From NCBI GenBank assembly GCA_034434635.1, contig DAOTYX010000129.1, forward strand, positions 1 to 26,068: DNA of 26,068 nt, written 5' to 3'. Shown piece by piece: positions 7,895 to 16,839 of the stretch. The position numbers and the translations under genes are program-made. Below the pieces are notes generated by a model, which ran no database searches, was not told the DNA's origin, and saw only the letters and a program-made list of their open reading frames with translations. Position 1 is the first letter of the stretch. Each line of letters begins with the position of its first letter. This stretch comes from DAOTYX01 sp034434635 (GTDB lineage: Bacteria; Chloroflexota; Anaerolineae; B4-G1; DUEL01).

Positions 7895-9250
7895 ATGAGC
7901 ACAGAGATACTCTCCTTTCCCAACGGTTTCCTGTGGGGTACCGCCACCTCCGCCTACCAGATCGAGGGGGCATGGAACGAGGACGGCAAAGGGCCGTCCA
8001 TCTGGGATACCTTCTGCCGCCAACCGGGCAAAGTGGAGCGCGGCGAGAACGGCGATCGCGCCGCGGACCACTATCACCGCTGGGCTGAGGACCTCGACCT
8101 GATGGTCGAACTGGGCCTCAAGGCCTACCGCTTCTCCATCTCCTGGCCGCGCGTCCTGCCGCAGGGGACGGGCGCGGTCAACTCCGCCGGGTTGGATTTC
8201 TATGACCGGCTGGTGGACGGGCTGTTGGCCCGCGGTATCGAGCCTTTCCCCACCCTGTTCCACTGGGACCTGCCGCAGGCGCTGCAGGACCGTGGTGGCT
8301 GGCCCAGCCGTGACACTGCCCTGGCCTTCGCCGACTACGCCCGCGTGGTGGCCGAGCGGCTGAGCGATCGGGTGACCTGCTGGATCACCCACAACGAGCC
8401 GTGGGTCGCGGCCTTCGTGGGCCATTTCCTCGGCGAGCACGCGCCAGGGCTGCAGGACCTTGTGGCCACCTTCCGGGCCACCCATCACCTGCTGTTGTCG
8501 CACGGCTACGCCGTCGAGGCTCTGCGCGCCGCTGCCCGTCGTCCGCTGCAGGTGGGCATCACCCTCAATCTCACTCCAGGCTATCCGGCTTCCGACTCCG
8601 AGGAGGATCGCCTGGCCGTCCGACGTTTCGACGGGGTGATGAACCGGCTGCTGCTCGACCCGCTGTTCTGCGGACAATACCCCGAGGACGTGGTGGCTAT
8701 GGCCGGCAGCCTGCTGCCGGTGGAGCCAGGCGACCTGGAGCGCATCGCCGCGCCGCTGGATTTCCTCGGCGTCAACTACTACTCCCGCGCGGTCATCCGT
8801 CACGACCCGTCTATGCCGATGCTGGAGATCGCTCAGGTGCAGCCGGAGGGCAGCGAATACTCGCAGATGTGGGAGATCTACCCGCCCGGGATGTACGAAC
8901 TGCTGCGGCGGGTGTGGAACGATTACCGCCCGGCCACCATCATCATCACCGAGAACGGCATCTGCGTGCCCGACGGGGTGGACCTCGACGGCCGCGTGCG
9001 GGACGAGCGGCGCATCCGCTACCTGCGCGACCACATCGCCCAGGTCCACCGCGCCATCCAGGACGGCGTGCCCGTGCGCGGCTACTTCGTCTGGTCGCTG
9101 CTGGATAACTTCGAGTGGGCGTATGGCTACCGCATGCGCTTTGGGCTGGTCTATGTAGACTTCGACACGCTGAAGCGCACGGTAAAGGACAGCGGCCGCT
9201 GGTATGCCCGGGTCATTCAGGCCAACGGGCTGCCGGGCGACACCGTGTAA
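7895..9250 (+). CDS. bgl: GH1 beta-glucosidase
   Basis: A 451-residue cytosolic retaining glycosidase (no signal peptide) hydrolysing beta-glucosides or beta-galactosides. The N-terminal signature FLWGTATSAYQIEGAWNEDG (12-31) is intact. The acid/base is Glu168 in THNEPW, the nucleophile Glu353 in ITENG. The substrate-site residues HWD (123-125) and WSLLDNFEWAYGY (400-412, Glu407) are present. Length is normal for GH1. The ATG at 7895 follows an AGGGGGG stretch. It sits directly after dedA; no sugar transporter or regulator is adjacent, so its physiological substrate is unclear. Confidence 0.95.
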   Translation: MSTEILSFPNGFLWGTATSAYQIEGAWNEDGKGPSIWDTFCRQPGKVERGENGDRAADHYHRWAEDLDLMVELGLKAYRFSISWPRVLPQGTGAVNSAGLDFYDRLVDGLLARGIEPFPTLFHWDLPQALQDRGGWPSRDTALAFADYARVVAERLSDRVTCWITHNEPWVAAFVGHFLGEHAPGLQDLVATFRATHHLLLSHGYAVEALRAAARRPLQVGITLNLTPGYPASDSEEDRLAVRRFDGVMNRLLLDPLFCGQYPEDVVAMAGSLLPVEPGDLERIAAPLDFLGVNYYSRAVIRHDPSMPMLEIAQVQPEGSEYSQMWEIYPPGMYELLRRVWNDYRPATIIITENGICVPDGVDLDGRVRDERRIRYLRDHIAQVHRAIQDGVPVRGYFVWSLLDNFEWAYGYRMRFGLVYVDFDTLKRTVKDSGRWYARVIQANGLPGDTV

Positions 9251-9338
9251 ACCTACTGCGTCGCAACGATTCAGCCGCTCCTGCCGCGTCTGAGACCCGG
9301 CGGGCCAAAGGAGCCTGTCCTCACAACAGGAGTGAGCA

Positions 9339-11873
9339 ATGTCCAAGACCGTATCCATCTTGCTGGCCCTGCTCCTTCTGCTGGTTTCTGTCGCTTCGGC
9401 CGCTGCCGACGAGACGGTTCGCGTCTTCTACGCCGGCCCGGAAGGAGGGGTGCGCACCGCCCTCGGCCTGTCGGCTGACTTCCGACTGGTCAGCGACCCG
9501 GCGCAGGCGGACGTGTTCGTGCTCAACGGCACCGTGGCCGACCCCGCTGACGTCGCCGCCCGGGTCCGGCAGGGCGCCGGGTTGGTGTTCGTCCTCGGCC
9601 CTGACCTCACCGCTGACCCGGTGAGCGCGCTGCTGGGAGTGACGGTCACCCTGGAGACCCAGGACGAGCCGCTCAGCCTGGTCGCCGCCGATACCGACGA
9701 TCCCCTGCTGCATGAGATCGTCTGGACCAGCGCGCCGCAGGTGCGCGAGCGGTTCGTCCTGCTCAGCCCGGCCTCCGACCTCATCCCCCTGGTGGTGGGC
9801 TTCGAGCAGGATAGCCTCGTCATCGGAAGCCGTCAGGTGGGCGCGGGACGGGCCTATGTCGTCACTCCCTTTCTGGACAGTGCCAACCCGCAGTTTCAGG
9901 ACTGGGCCTACTTCAACTACCTGATCTACCATCTGACTATGCGGGCGGCGGGGCGAGAGCCGCTCTCGTTCGCCGAATACCCTGCTGCGCCGGTGCCGCA
10001 CGGGCGCGACCGTCTCTTCCTTCTGGCGGGAATGGCCGGCATGCTCGCCGTATCCGGGCTGATCTTCGCGCTGGTGCGCCGCTACAGCCGTGCCCACCCG
10101 GAGGCGCTGGACACGCTGGTGGCCGACCGCGAGGACTTCGCGGCGCGCGAGGCCGGGACCGATTGGGAAGAAGTCGGCTTTCACCGTCCACTGGGTGGTT
10201 TCCTCTTCGCGCTGATGTTCGGCCTGGTGCTTTTCGTCCCGCTCATCATCTACCAGAACCTGATTCTGCCGGTCTACATCCTTCCCTCGGCGCAGGCGCT
10301 GGGCATCTGGGGGCGGGTGACGCAGTTCTTCAACCTGCTGTGGATGCTCTTCGACATGGGCACCAGCGCCGCCTTTATCAAGTTCTTCGCCCAGTACCGC
10401 GTCCACGACCCACGACGGGCCATCCAGTACGGTCAGGTCTTCGTCTGGTGGCAGGCGCTCTCCGGCGCGGTGCAGGTGGCGCTGGTCACTGCGCTGGCCA
10501 GCACGCTCCTGCCGCGCTCGGCCTACGCTCTCTACGCCTGGAGCGTCATCATCCATACGCTCATCCAGCTGCCCGGCTTCTACCAGGTGATGCGCCATGC
10601 CCTCACCGCCCTGCAGCGCTTCGACTACGCTCAGATGCTCGACCTGGCCCTGGCGGTGATCTTCCCGATGGTCACCCAGCCGGTCCTCGTCACGGTGATG
10701 GTCATCTGGGGACGGGCCCATCCGGTCTTCGGCGGGCCGATGGGGGGTGTGCTGGGGTTGGGGCTGGCCGCCTACGCCGCCGAGGCGCTCACCTTCCTGG
10801 TGGGCCTGTGGCTCTACCGCCGGCTGGGGTACAACGCCCGCCTGCTCTTCCTGGCCCACTTCGACTGGGAGACGGTGAAGAGCGCTTTCCGCTTCGGCCT
10901 GTTCGAGATGCTGGGTTCGGTGGCCTGGACGGTGGGTCAGGCGGCCGAGGTGCTCATCACCCAACTGCGGCTGGTCAACTACAACGAGGTGTGGGGGAAC
11001 TGGACCCTGGCGCAGAACTTCATCTTTGCCTACCAGGTGCTGAGCACCCTCTACAGCAACCTGATGCCCTCCATCTCGGAGGCCATCGCCCACGCCCGCC
11101 GGGCGCTCAGCCAGTACTACTCGGTGCAGGCCTACAAGTGGGGCGGGATCATCAGCGCCTTTATCGGCGCGGTGCTGCTGGCGGTAGCCGATCGCTTCAT
11201 CCTGGGTGCGTCGGGGCCGGAGTTCGTCCGCGCTGCCGCCTACGCCATCCCGCTGATCATCTGGGGCGCGGTGCAGTACCCCTCCTGGGTGGGCGATAAC
11301 GTCCAACTGGCCGCCAACCGTCCCTATCTGAAGTCGGTGCTGGTGGCCGGCGAGCAGACGGTGCGTATCGTGCTGGCCTTTCTGTTGCTGCGCCGCTTCC
11401 AGATCAACGGCCTCATCCTGGCCTACTTCGTCGGCCTGCTGAGCAAGGACATCGTCGCCTACTTCATCAACCACCGGGTTTGTTTCCCGCAGCGCTTCTA
11501 CGTCTGGCAGTCGCTGGTGGCCCCGTTGCTGGCCGGCGCGGCGCACTACGGGGTGCTGCGCTGGCTGACCGGCCTGATCTGGCAGGGGGATCAGATCACC
11601 AGCGTGCTGATCTTCTTCATCGGCATCCTCCTCTCCTACCCGCTGTTCGCCTTCTTCTACGGGCTGTTCGGCGGGTGGGATGACGCCACGCTGGCGGAAC
11701 TGCGCCACGCTGCCCGACTGAGCGCCTTCATGCGCCCGCTGGCCTGGCTGTTCTGGGCGGGAACGGCGGCCGGTGCGCGCATCAGCCCGCTGCACGGCCG
11801 CTTCCCGATCGACATCCGTCCGGCGGCGTTGGAGGAGGCCCGCTCGCTGACCCAGGAGCGGGTGAGCCTGTAG
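9339..11873 (+). CDS. Exported GATase-like domain fused to Wzx-type flippase
   Basis: An 844-residue protein of unusual layout. Residues 1-23 are a signal peptide (ASAAA before D24). Residues about 25-205 form an exported alpha/beta domain (VRVFYAGPEGG, ADVFVLNGTV, GAGLVFVLGP, GAGRAYVVTPF) that resembles class I glutamine-amidotransferase-like or DUF4350-like domains without an obvious nucleophile Cys. A single helix follows (226-246), then a short acidic cytosolic stretch, then from about 285 a run of about 14 helices like polysaccharide/oligosaccharide flippases (MATE/MVF superfamily). It likely moves a lipid-linked glycan, or is sensed by one, at the membrane. AGGAG lies just before the ATG. 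The gene is followed 23 nt later by dnaX. Confidence 0.75.
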   Translation: MSKTVSILLALLLLLVSVASAAADETVRVFYAGPEGGVRTALGLSADFRLVSDPAQADVFVLNGTVADPADVAARVRQGAGLVFVLGPDLTADPVSALLGVTVTLETQDEPLSLVAADTDDPLLHEIVWTSAPQVRERFVLLSPASDLIPLVVGFEQDSLVIGSRQVGAGRAYVVTPFLDSANPQFQDWAYFNYLIYHLTMRAAGREPLSFAEYPAAPVPHGRDRLFLLAGMAGMLAVSGLIFALVRRYSRAHPEALDTLVADREDFAAREAGTDWEEVGFHRPLGGFLFALMFGLVLFVPLIIYQNLILPVYILPSAQALGIWGRVTQFFNLLWMLFDMGTSAAFIKFFAQYRVHDPRRAIQYGQVFVWWQALSGAVQVALVTALASTLLPRSAYALYAWSVIIHTLIQLPGFYQVMRHALTALQRFDYAQMLDLALAVIFPMVTQPVLVTVMVIWGRAHPVFGGPMGGVLGLGLAAYAAEALTFLVGLWLYRRLGYNARLLFLAHFDWETVKSAFRFGLFEMLGSVAWTVGQAAEVLITQLRLVNYNEVWGNWTLAQNFIFAYQVLSTLYSNLMPSISEAIAHARRALSQYYSVQAYKWGGIISAFIGAVLLAVADRFILGASGPEFVRAAAYAIPLIIWGAVQYPSWVGDNVQLAANRPYLKSVLVAGEQTVRIVLAFLLLRRFQINGLILAYFVGLLSKDIVAYFINHRVCFPQRFYVWQSLVAPLLAGAAHYGVLRWLTGLIWQGDQITSVLIFFIGILLSYPLFAFFYGLFGGWDDATLAELRHAARLSAFMRPLAWLFWAGTAAGARISPLHGRFPIDIRPAALEEARSLTQERVSL

Positions 11874-11896
11874 GGGAAACGACAGGGAGAGCCAGA

Positions 11897-13540
11897 ATGA
11901 TCCAGGCGCTGTATCGCCGGTTCCGACCGCAGACGTTCGACCAGGTGGTGGGCCAGGAGCACGTGGTGCGCACGCTGCGCAACGCGCTGGCCTCTGGACG
12001 GGTCCATCATGCCTATCTCTTCGCCGGCCCCCGCGGCACGGGCAAGACCACCACCGCGCGGTTGCTGGCCAAGGCGGTCAACTGCCTGGCCGAAGACCCG
12101 GCCCAGCGGCCGTGCAACGTCTGCGCCATCTGCCAGGCGGTGAACGAGGGCCGGCTGATGGACCTGATCGAGATTGATGCCGCTTCCAATACCGGCGTGG
12201 ACGACGTGCGCGAACTGCGTGAGCGGGTGGGCTTTCGCCCCAGCGAGGCCCGCTACAAGGTCTACGTGATTGACGAAGTGCACATGCTCTCCACCGCCGC
12301 CTTCAACGCCCTGCTCAAGACGCTGGAGGAACCGCCGCCACACGCCATTTTCGTCCTGGCCACCACCGAGGCGCACAAGATTCCCGCTACCATCCTCTCC
12401 CGCTGTCAACGGCTCGACTTCCGGCGCATCCCCCTGGCGACGATGGTGGAACGGCTGGAGCAGATTGCCCGGCAGGAGGGGCTGACCATCGAGCGGGAGG
12501 CGTTGACCCTGGTGGCCCGTCAGGCCACTGGCAGCATGCGCGATGCCGAGAGCCTGTTGGACCAGCTGGCTGCCTACAACGAAGGCGGGATCACCGTCGC
12601 CGAGGTGCGCGCGGCGCTGGGCACCGGCGACGAGGCGGCAGTGACAACCCTCACCGACGCGCTGGCCACGCGCGACGTCGCTGCCGGGCTGGCGGTGATC
12701 AGCCAGGTGGTGGAGCAGGGCAGCGACCCGCGACAGTTCGCCCGTCAGGTGGTGGAACATCTGCGGGCGCTGCTGCTGACGAGCACAGGGGCTGGCGAGA
12801 CGCCGATCCACGTGCCGGAGGAGCAGCGCGACGCCTTCCGCGCCCAGGCCGCGCGCTTCACCCCCCAGCAACTGACGCGGGCCATCCGCCTCTTCAACCA
12901 GGCCGCCACCGAGACGCGGGTTGCCTGGCAGCCACAACTCCTGCTCGAACTGGCGCTGATGGAGGCCGTCCTGCCGGCGGATGCGGCCGCACCTCCTGCT
13001 TCACCCCCACCGCCACCGCCGACCAGGCCCCAACCGGCCGGGCGCGGCCCGTCCACGACCTCTGCCCCTTCATCCCGTTCCACCTCGCCATCGTCGCCTC
13101 CTGCCTCCCCTGCCGCACCGCCCGACCGCCCTGCGCCGCCAGCAACGGAACCTGATTCTCCACCCTCTTCAGCGACCGCCTGCACTCTGGACGAGGTTGC
13201 ATCCCGCTGGTCGGCGCTGTTGAGCGAGATTCGCTCCCGCAACCTGTCGCTGGAGGCGCTGCTCCGCTCCTGTCGGCCGGTCGCGGTGGAGGAGAACACA
13301 GTGCTCCTCGGCTTCGAACATGCCTTCCACAAGGGGCGGGTGGGCGAGGAGAACAACCGTCGGCTCGTCGAGGATACTCTGACCCGTCTGCTGGGGCGTT
13401 CCGTCCAGGTACGTTGCGTCCTGAGTCAGGAAAACAGCGCGCCGGTCCAGGCTTCGCCTTCCTCTGCCTCGCCATCGGAAGAGGATCCGCTGATACAGAG
13501 GGCGATGCAGGAACTGGGCGCGCGCGTCGTCAGACGATAG
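11897..13540 (+). CDS. dnaX: DNA polymerase III subunit gamma/tau
   Basis: A 547-residue clamp-loader ATPase. Walker A GPRGTGKT (44-51); zinc-binding Cys63, 73, 76 and 79; Walker B VYVIDEVH (122-129); SRC with arginine finger at 168-170. The AAA+ module and collar reach about residue 355, then a Pro/Ser/Thr-rich linker (about 362-430) leads to a C-terminal domain that would bind polymerase or helicase. I see no A-run that could program frameshifting or slippage to a short gamma form. It starts a tight run dnaX-ybaB-recR, a widely conserved order. A GGGAGA lies upstream of the ATG. Confidence 0.95.
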   Translation: MIQALYRRFRPQTFDQVVGQEHVVRTLRNALASGRVHHAYLFAGPRGTGKTTTARLLAKAVNCLAEDPAQRPCNVCAICQAVNEGRLMDLIEIDAASNTGVDDVRELRERVGFRPSEARYKVYVIDEVHMLSTAAFNALLKTLEEPPPHAIFVLATTEAHKIPATILSRCQRLDFRRIPLATMVERLEQIARQEGLTIEREALTLVARQATGSMRDAESLLDQLAAYNEGGITVAEVRAALGTGDEAAVTTLTDALATRDVAAGLAVISQVVEQGSDPRQFARQVVEHLRALLLTSTGAGETPIHVPEEQRDAFRAQAARFTPQQLTRAIRLFNQAATETRVAWQPQLLLELALMEAVLPADAAAPPASPPPPPPTRPQPAGRGPSTTSAPSSRSTSPSSPPASPAAPPDRPAPPATEPDSPPSSATACTLDEVASRWSALLSEIRSRNLSLEALLRSCRPVAVEENTVLLGFEHAFHKGRVGEENNRRLVEDTLTRLLGRSVQVRCVLSQENSAPVQASPSSASPSEEDPLIQRAMQELGARVVRR

Positions 13541-13548
13541 GAGGAGTG

Positions 13549-13893
13549 ATGGGCAAGCGAAAACCCCCCCGGAGTGTAGGCGGAGTAGGACAGAGTGGTC
13601 TGCTCCGGCGGCTGCAGACGTTACAGGAGGAGATGGAGAGGGCTCAGGAGGAGATCGGGGCGATGAGGGTCACTGCTACCGCTGGCGGCGGCGCGGTCAC
13701 GGTCGTCGTCACCGGCGAGCGACGCCTTGCCTCTGTCAACATCGCCCCTGATGCCGTGGACCCCCAGGATCTGGAGATGTTGCAGGACATGATCGTCGCT
13801 GCTGTCAACCAGGGGTTGGAGCAGGTAGAGCAGGCGGCAGCAGAAAAGATGAGTGGCCTCACCGGTGGCCTGAGTATGCCCGGGTTGATATGA
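13549..13893 (+). CDS. ybaB: YbaB/EbfC nucleoid-associated protein
   Basis: A 114-residue small DNA-binding protein, normal family length. Features: a helical LLRRLQTLQEEMERAQEEIGAM segment, the strand pair VTATAGGGAVTVVVTGERRLASVNIAP, then DPQDLEMLQDMIVAAVNQGLEQ and the MSGLTGGLSMPGL tail typical of YbaB. It forms dimers that bind DNA non-specifically and is usually co-transcribed with dnaX and recR, as here. The start at 13549 is set by GGAGGAG overlapping the dnaX stop region; a longer upstream frame only overlaps dnaX. Its stop overlaps the recR start by 4 bp (ATGA). Confidence 0.92.
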   Translation: MGKRKPPRSVGGVGQSGLLRRLQTLQEEMERAQEEIGAMRVTATAGGGAVTVVVTGERRLASVNIAPDAVDPQDLEMLQDMIVAAVNQGLEQVEQAAAEKMSGLTGGLSMPGLI

Positions 13894-14489
13894 CAACCCT
13901 GCCCCCTTCCGTAATCCGTCTGATCGAGACCCTGGCCGAACTGCCGGGTATCGGTCCCAAGACCGCCTCACGGCTCACGTTCTTCATGCTCCGCGGTGGG
14001 TCGGACCTGCCGTTGCGCCTGGCGGAGGCGTTGCGCGAACTGAAGGAGCGCACCCGCTTCTGCTCGACCTGCTTCAACATCACGGAGAGCGACCCCTGCC
14101 CTGTCTGCGCCGACCCGGCGCGGGACCGCGGGACGATCTGCGTGGTGGAGAACCCGCTGGACGTGCTGGCCATCGAGCGCACGGAGCAATATCACGGGCT
14201 GTACCACGTCCTCCACGGCGCGCTCTCGCCGATGGAGGGGATCTTCGCCGAGAACCTGCGCGTCGGTGAACTGCTGAACCGTGTGCAGACCGGAACGGTG
14301 AGGGAGGTCATCCTGGCGACCAACCCGACCGGCGAAGGGGATTACACCGCTTCCTATCTGCTCTCCAAACTGCGCCCGTTGGGGGTGCGCGTCACCCGCC
14401 TGGGGCGCGGCCTGCCGGTGGGTGGTGACCTGGAGTATGCCGACCAGGTCACTCTGGCCAACGCTCTCGACGGGCGGCGCGAGATGTAG
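13890..14489 (+). CDS. recR: Recombination mediator RecR
   Basis: A 199-residue protein, the standard length, acting with RecO/RecF to load RecA on gapped DNA. The N-terminal helix-hairpin-helix LPGIGPKTASRL (18-29) binds DNA. The zinc finger uses Cys58, 61, 70 and 73. A Toprim domain follows (ICVVENPLDVLAIE; ATNPTGEGDYTASYL), and the tail GLPVGGDLEYADQVTLANAL is the conserved Walker-like C-terminal motif. The ATG overlaps the ybaB stop, indicating translational coupling. Confidence 0.96.
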   Translation: MTTLPPSVIRLIETLAELPGIGPKTASRLTFFMLRGGSDLPLRLAEALRELKERTRFCSTCFNITESDPCPVCADPARDRGTICVVENPLDVLAIERTEQYHGLYHVLHGALSPMEGIFAENLRVGELLNRVQTGTVREVILATNPTGEGDYTASYLLSKLRPLGVRVTRLGRGLPVGGDLEYADQVTLANALDGRREM

Positions 14490-14550
14490 GTCGCGCAGCG
14501 GTGAGGTGCGTTCCGCGATGGGGCGGCAGGAGGAAAGGGGAGAGAGCAGG

Positions 14551-15324
14551 ATGAATGCGCGCGGGTCGAGCCGGCTGGGCAACGCCCTCACCATCAGCGG
14601 CCTGCTGCTCACCCTGGCCGGCTGCCTGCTCGTGGCTTCACAACTCCCCTCCGTTATAGACACCTATCTCCCGTCTTCCCCTCCCCGCGTCACCGCGTCA
14701 CCGCTCCCTCTCCTCACCGCGTCTCCCCTTCCCCCCGTCCCTGTGTCTCCCTCTCCCCGCCTCTCCGTGTCTCCGCCTCCCTCTCCTACCGCGTCGCCCA
14801 CTCCCTGCGCCACTCCCACCCCGTTGCCCGCTCCGGTGGTCTACTCCCCCACGCGCATCCTCATCCCCTCTATCGGCCTCGACGCCCCGGTGGTGACCAC
14901 GACGTGGGAAACGATCAACGTCAACGGTGTGACCAGCGCCGTCTGGATTGTCCCCGCAGAACGGGCCGCTGGCTGGCATGCTGGCTCCGCCCCGCTGGGC
15001 CAGCCCGGCAACACTGTCCTCAACGGCCATAACTGGCCCGAGGATGCCGTCTTCCGCTATCTGCATCAGGCGCAGGTGGGGGACTCTATTATCATCTACG
15101 CTGGCGCCATTCCCTTTCACTATCGGATCGCCGAGATGCTGATCCTCCCGGAAGGAGGGGAGACGCTAGAGGTGCGAGCGGAGAATGCGCGTTTCATCCA
15201 GCCAACTGCCGACGAACGGGTCACGCTGGTCACCTGCTACCCCTACGGCAGCCTGCGCAACCGGCTGATCGTCATCGCCCGACCCGAACGATCCGGCATT
15301 GCTGCAGAGCATGTCGGAGACTGA
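14551..15324 (+). CDS. Class D/E/F-like sortase with PST linker
   Basis: A 257-residue membrane-anchored transpeptidase. Residues about 12-30 are a signal-anchor helix; residues 41-95 are a Ser/Pro/Thr-rich linker encoded by CT-rich repeats; the catalytic domain starts near 100 (TRILIPSIGLDAPVV). The triad is His160 (NGHNW), Cys229 (TLVTCYP) and Arg238 (NRLIVIAR). It joins sorting-signal proteins to the wall or to each other. No LPXTG-type substrate is recognisable in this window, so its clients are elsewhere. The start at 14551 is preceded by GGGGAGAGAGCAGG. A stretch of the linker is identical at nucleotide and residue level to one in the lipoprotein at 20914-22278. Confidence 0.9.
   Translation: MNARGSSRLGNALTISGLLLTLAGCLLVASQLPSVIDTYLPSSPPRVTASPLPLLTASPLPPVPVSPSPRLSVSPPPSPTASPTPCATPTPLPAPVVYSPTRILIPSIGLDAPVVTTTWETINVNGVTSAVWIVPAERAAGWHAGSAPLGQPGNTVLNGHNWPEDAVFRYLHQAQVGDSIIIYAGAIPFHYRIAEMLILPEGGETLEVRAENARFIQPTADERVTLVTCYPYGSLRNRLIVIARPERSGIAAEHVGD
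14688..14799 (+). repeat. CT-rich periodic repeat encoding the sortase linker
   Basis: Short units of the GTCACCGC / GTCTCC(G/C)T type repeat through this tract. Positions 14737-14760 are identical over 24 nt to 21016-21039, and 14688-14699 is identical, on the other strand, to 2784-2795 in nth. It encodes only Pro, Ser, Thr, Val, Ala and Leu-type linker residues. Confidence 0.65.
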
Positions 15325-15337
15325 CTGGAGGCGAGAT

Positions 15338-15850
15338 ATGCCCGGAACCCTGATTTCCCCGCCGTTGGCGCGTCTGCGGCGCAACCATGCCCTGGAGCAC
15401 GCCACCCTGCACGTGCTCGGTCAGCGGTATCATGACGTCCCTATTGTCGGGAGGTCCACTCTCGACGGTTTCGTCCTCTACGGCGACCTGCCCACAGAGG
15501 GGGTGATCGCGGCGGTGCGACAGGCGCTGCGGCGCCTGCAGGGGGGCCAGAGGGAACTGGCCGTCCATCCCACGTGTGGCACCAATCTGGCGACGGCAGG
15601 TATCCTGGCCGGGCTGGGGGCGTTTGTCCTGCTCACCCCCCGCCGCCGGGGATGGCAGGAATGGCTGAGCCGTCTGCCACTGGTCTGCGTGGCGACCACG
15701 CTGGGCATCATCGCGGGTCAGCGGTTGGGGATGCTCCTCCAGGCCCGCTTCACCACCGACGCGGCGGTGGGGAACCTGCGCATTGTCAGCATCAGCCGCG
15801 AAGAGGGCGGGCCGGTGGTCCGCCATCGCATCCGCACGGCGGAAGGATGA
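15338..15850 (+). CDS. DUF6391-like membrane protein
   Basis: A 170-residue protein of unknown function. The opening LARLRRNHALEHATLHVLG, then GRSTLDGFVLYGDLPTEGV, and AVHPTCGTNLATAGILAGLGAF are a conserved pattern I associate with DUF6391 in Chloroflexota and Cyanobacteria. Two hydrophobic helices lie at about residues 86-105 and 115-135. The ATG at 15338 is chosen because GGAGGCGAG precedes it; an upstream ATG at 15299 would overlap the sortase gene. The stop overlaps the holA start (ATGA). The conserved HALEHATLH and HPTCGTN residues look like a possible metal or active site, but nothing is established. Confidence 0.75.
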   Translation: MPGTLISPPLARLRRNHALEHATLHVLGQRYHDVPIVGRSTLDGFVLYGDLPTEGVIAAVRQALRRLQGGQRELAVHPTCGTNLATAGILAGLGAFVLLTPRRRGWQEWLSRLPLVCVATTLGIIAGQRLGMLLQARFTTDAAVGNLRIVSISREEGGPVVRHRIRTAEG

Positions 15851-16839
15851 GCAGCACCACTCCGACTTTCTATATCTTTCACGGCCGCGACGAGTTCACC
15901 CTGGGCCAGACGCTGGCTGACCTGCGCCGTCGGCTGGCCTCGGCTGAGGTGGCCGACCTGAACACGACGTGGCTGGATGGCCGTAGCGTCACGCTGGCGG
16001 AACTGCGTCAGGCTTGTGAGACCGTCCCTTTTCTGGCCGAGCGACGGCTGGTCATCGTCACTGGCTTGCTGACGCGGCTGCAGGGGGAGGGAAGAGGCAA
16101 CTTGTTGACGGGGTTGCTGCGCCTGTTGCCCGACCTGCCAGAGACGACGCGGCTGGTGTTCGTCGAAGAGGAAACCCTGCCGGAGAACCATCCCGTGTTG
16201 GCACTGGCGATGCAGCACGAGCGCGGCTTCGTGCGCCGCTTCGAACCCCCTGACATCGGCGCTTTGCCCGGGTGGATCGTCAGGTGCGCCCAGCGACACG
16301 GTGGGCGCATCGCCCGTGACGCCGCCACGCACCTGGCCCAGGCGGTGGGGAGCGACCTGCGCCTGCTGGACCAGGAGGTGCAGAAACTGGTAACCTACGC
16401 TGGCGAGGGGGAAGAGATCAGTCTGGAACAGGTGCTCCGGCTGGTCCCCTACACCCGGCAGGCGGTCATCTTCGACCTGGTGGACGCGTTGGGGCAGCGC
16501 AAAGGTCGCGTCGCCACGGAAACCCTGCAGCGTCTCCTCGACAGCGGAGAACACCCCCTGGGCATCCTGAAGATGATCGTGCGGCAGTTCCGGCTGCTCA
16601 TCCAGACGCAGGAGTTGCGGGAGAGCGGGGAGAACGCCGCCAGCATCGCTCAGATCTTGCGCCTTCATCCCTTCCCGGCGCGAAAACTGTACGATCAGGC
16701 CGTCAACTTCCGATCAGAGCAGCTGGAGCAGATCTACCGCTACCTGTTGGAGACCGACGCGCGTGTGAAAGAGGGAGAGATGAGCGCTGAACTGGCGCTT
16801 GAACTCCTGGTGGTCGGTCTCACCGCGTCGGCGCGCTGA
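15847..16839 (+). CDS. holA: DNA polymerase III subunit delta
   Basis: A 330-residue clamp-loader subunit that opens the beta clamp. The start FYIFHGRDEFTLGQTLADLRRRL, the PFLAERRLVIVTGLL segment and the middle LAQAVGSDLRLLDQEVQKLVTY are typical of HolA; the C-terminal collar (KMIVRQFRLLIQTQELRE ... LLETDARVKEGEMSAELALELLV) is complete. Delta lacks ATPase motifs, as here. The ATG overlaps the preceding stop. The 3' end overlaps the convergent small gene at 16820 by 20 bp. With dnaX in the same run, two clamp-loader subunits are encoded within 5 kb. Confidence 0.93.
   Translation: MSSTTPTFYIFHGRDEFTLGQTLADLRRRLASAEVADLNTTWLDGRSVTLAELRQACETVPFLAERRLVIVTGLLTRLQGEGRGNLLTGLLRLLPDLPETTRLVFVEEETLPENHPVLALAMQHERGFVRRFEPPDIGALPGWIVRCAQRHGGRIARDAATHLAQAVGSDLRLLDQEVQKLVTYAGEGEEISLEQVLRLVPYTRQAVIFDLVDALGQRKGRVATETLQRLLDSGEHPLGILKMIVRQFRLLIQTQELRESGENAASIAQILRLHPFPARKLYDQAVNFRSEQLEQIYRYLLETDARVKEGEMSAELALELLVVGLTASAR

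Noticed and set aside
7863..7897. Tiny ORF between dedA and the GH1 gene starting at the dedA stop
   Set aside because: Only 11 codons and no ribosome-binding site apart from the GH1 one; at most it couples translation.
9315..9338. Ribosome-binding-site-masking hairpin before the flippase gene
   Set aside because: Only a 5-bp stem (CCTGT/ACAGG); too weak to claim regulation.
7874..9358. Antisense open frame of almost 500 codons opposite the GH1 gene
   Set aside because: The plus strand encodes a complete GH1 enzyme with both catalytic Glu residues; the antisense product has no recognisable motif.
9321..11795. Antisense open frame of over 800 codons opposite the flippase gene
   Set aside because: It is Gln/His/Arg-rich without domains, as expected from the complement of GC-rich codons; the plus strand has a signal peptide, a ribosome-binding site and clear helices.
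12960..13190. Programmed frameshift or slippage site in dnaX
   Set aside because: No A-run, T-run or slippery heptamer with a following hairpin is visible; the tract is a C-rich Pro/Ser linker.
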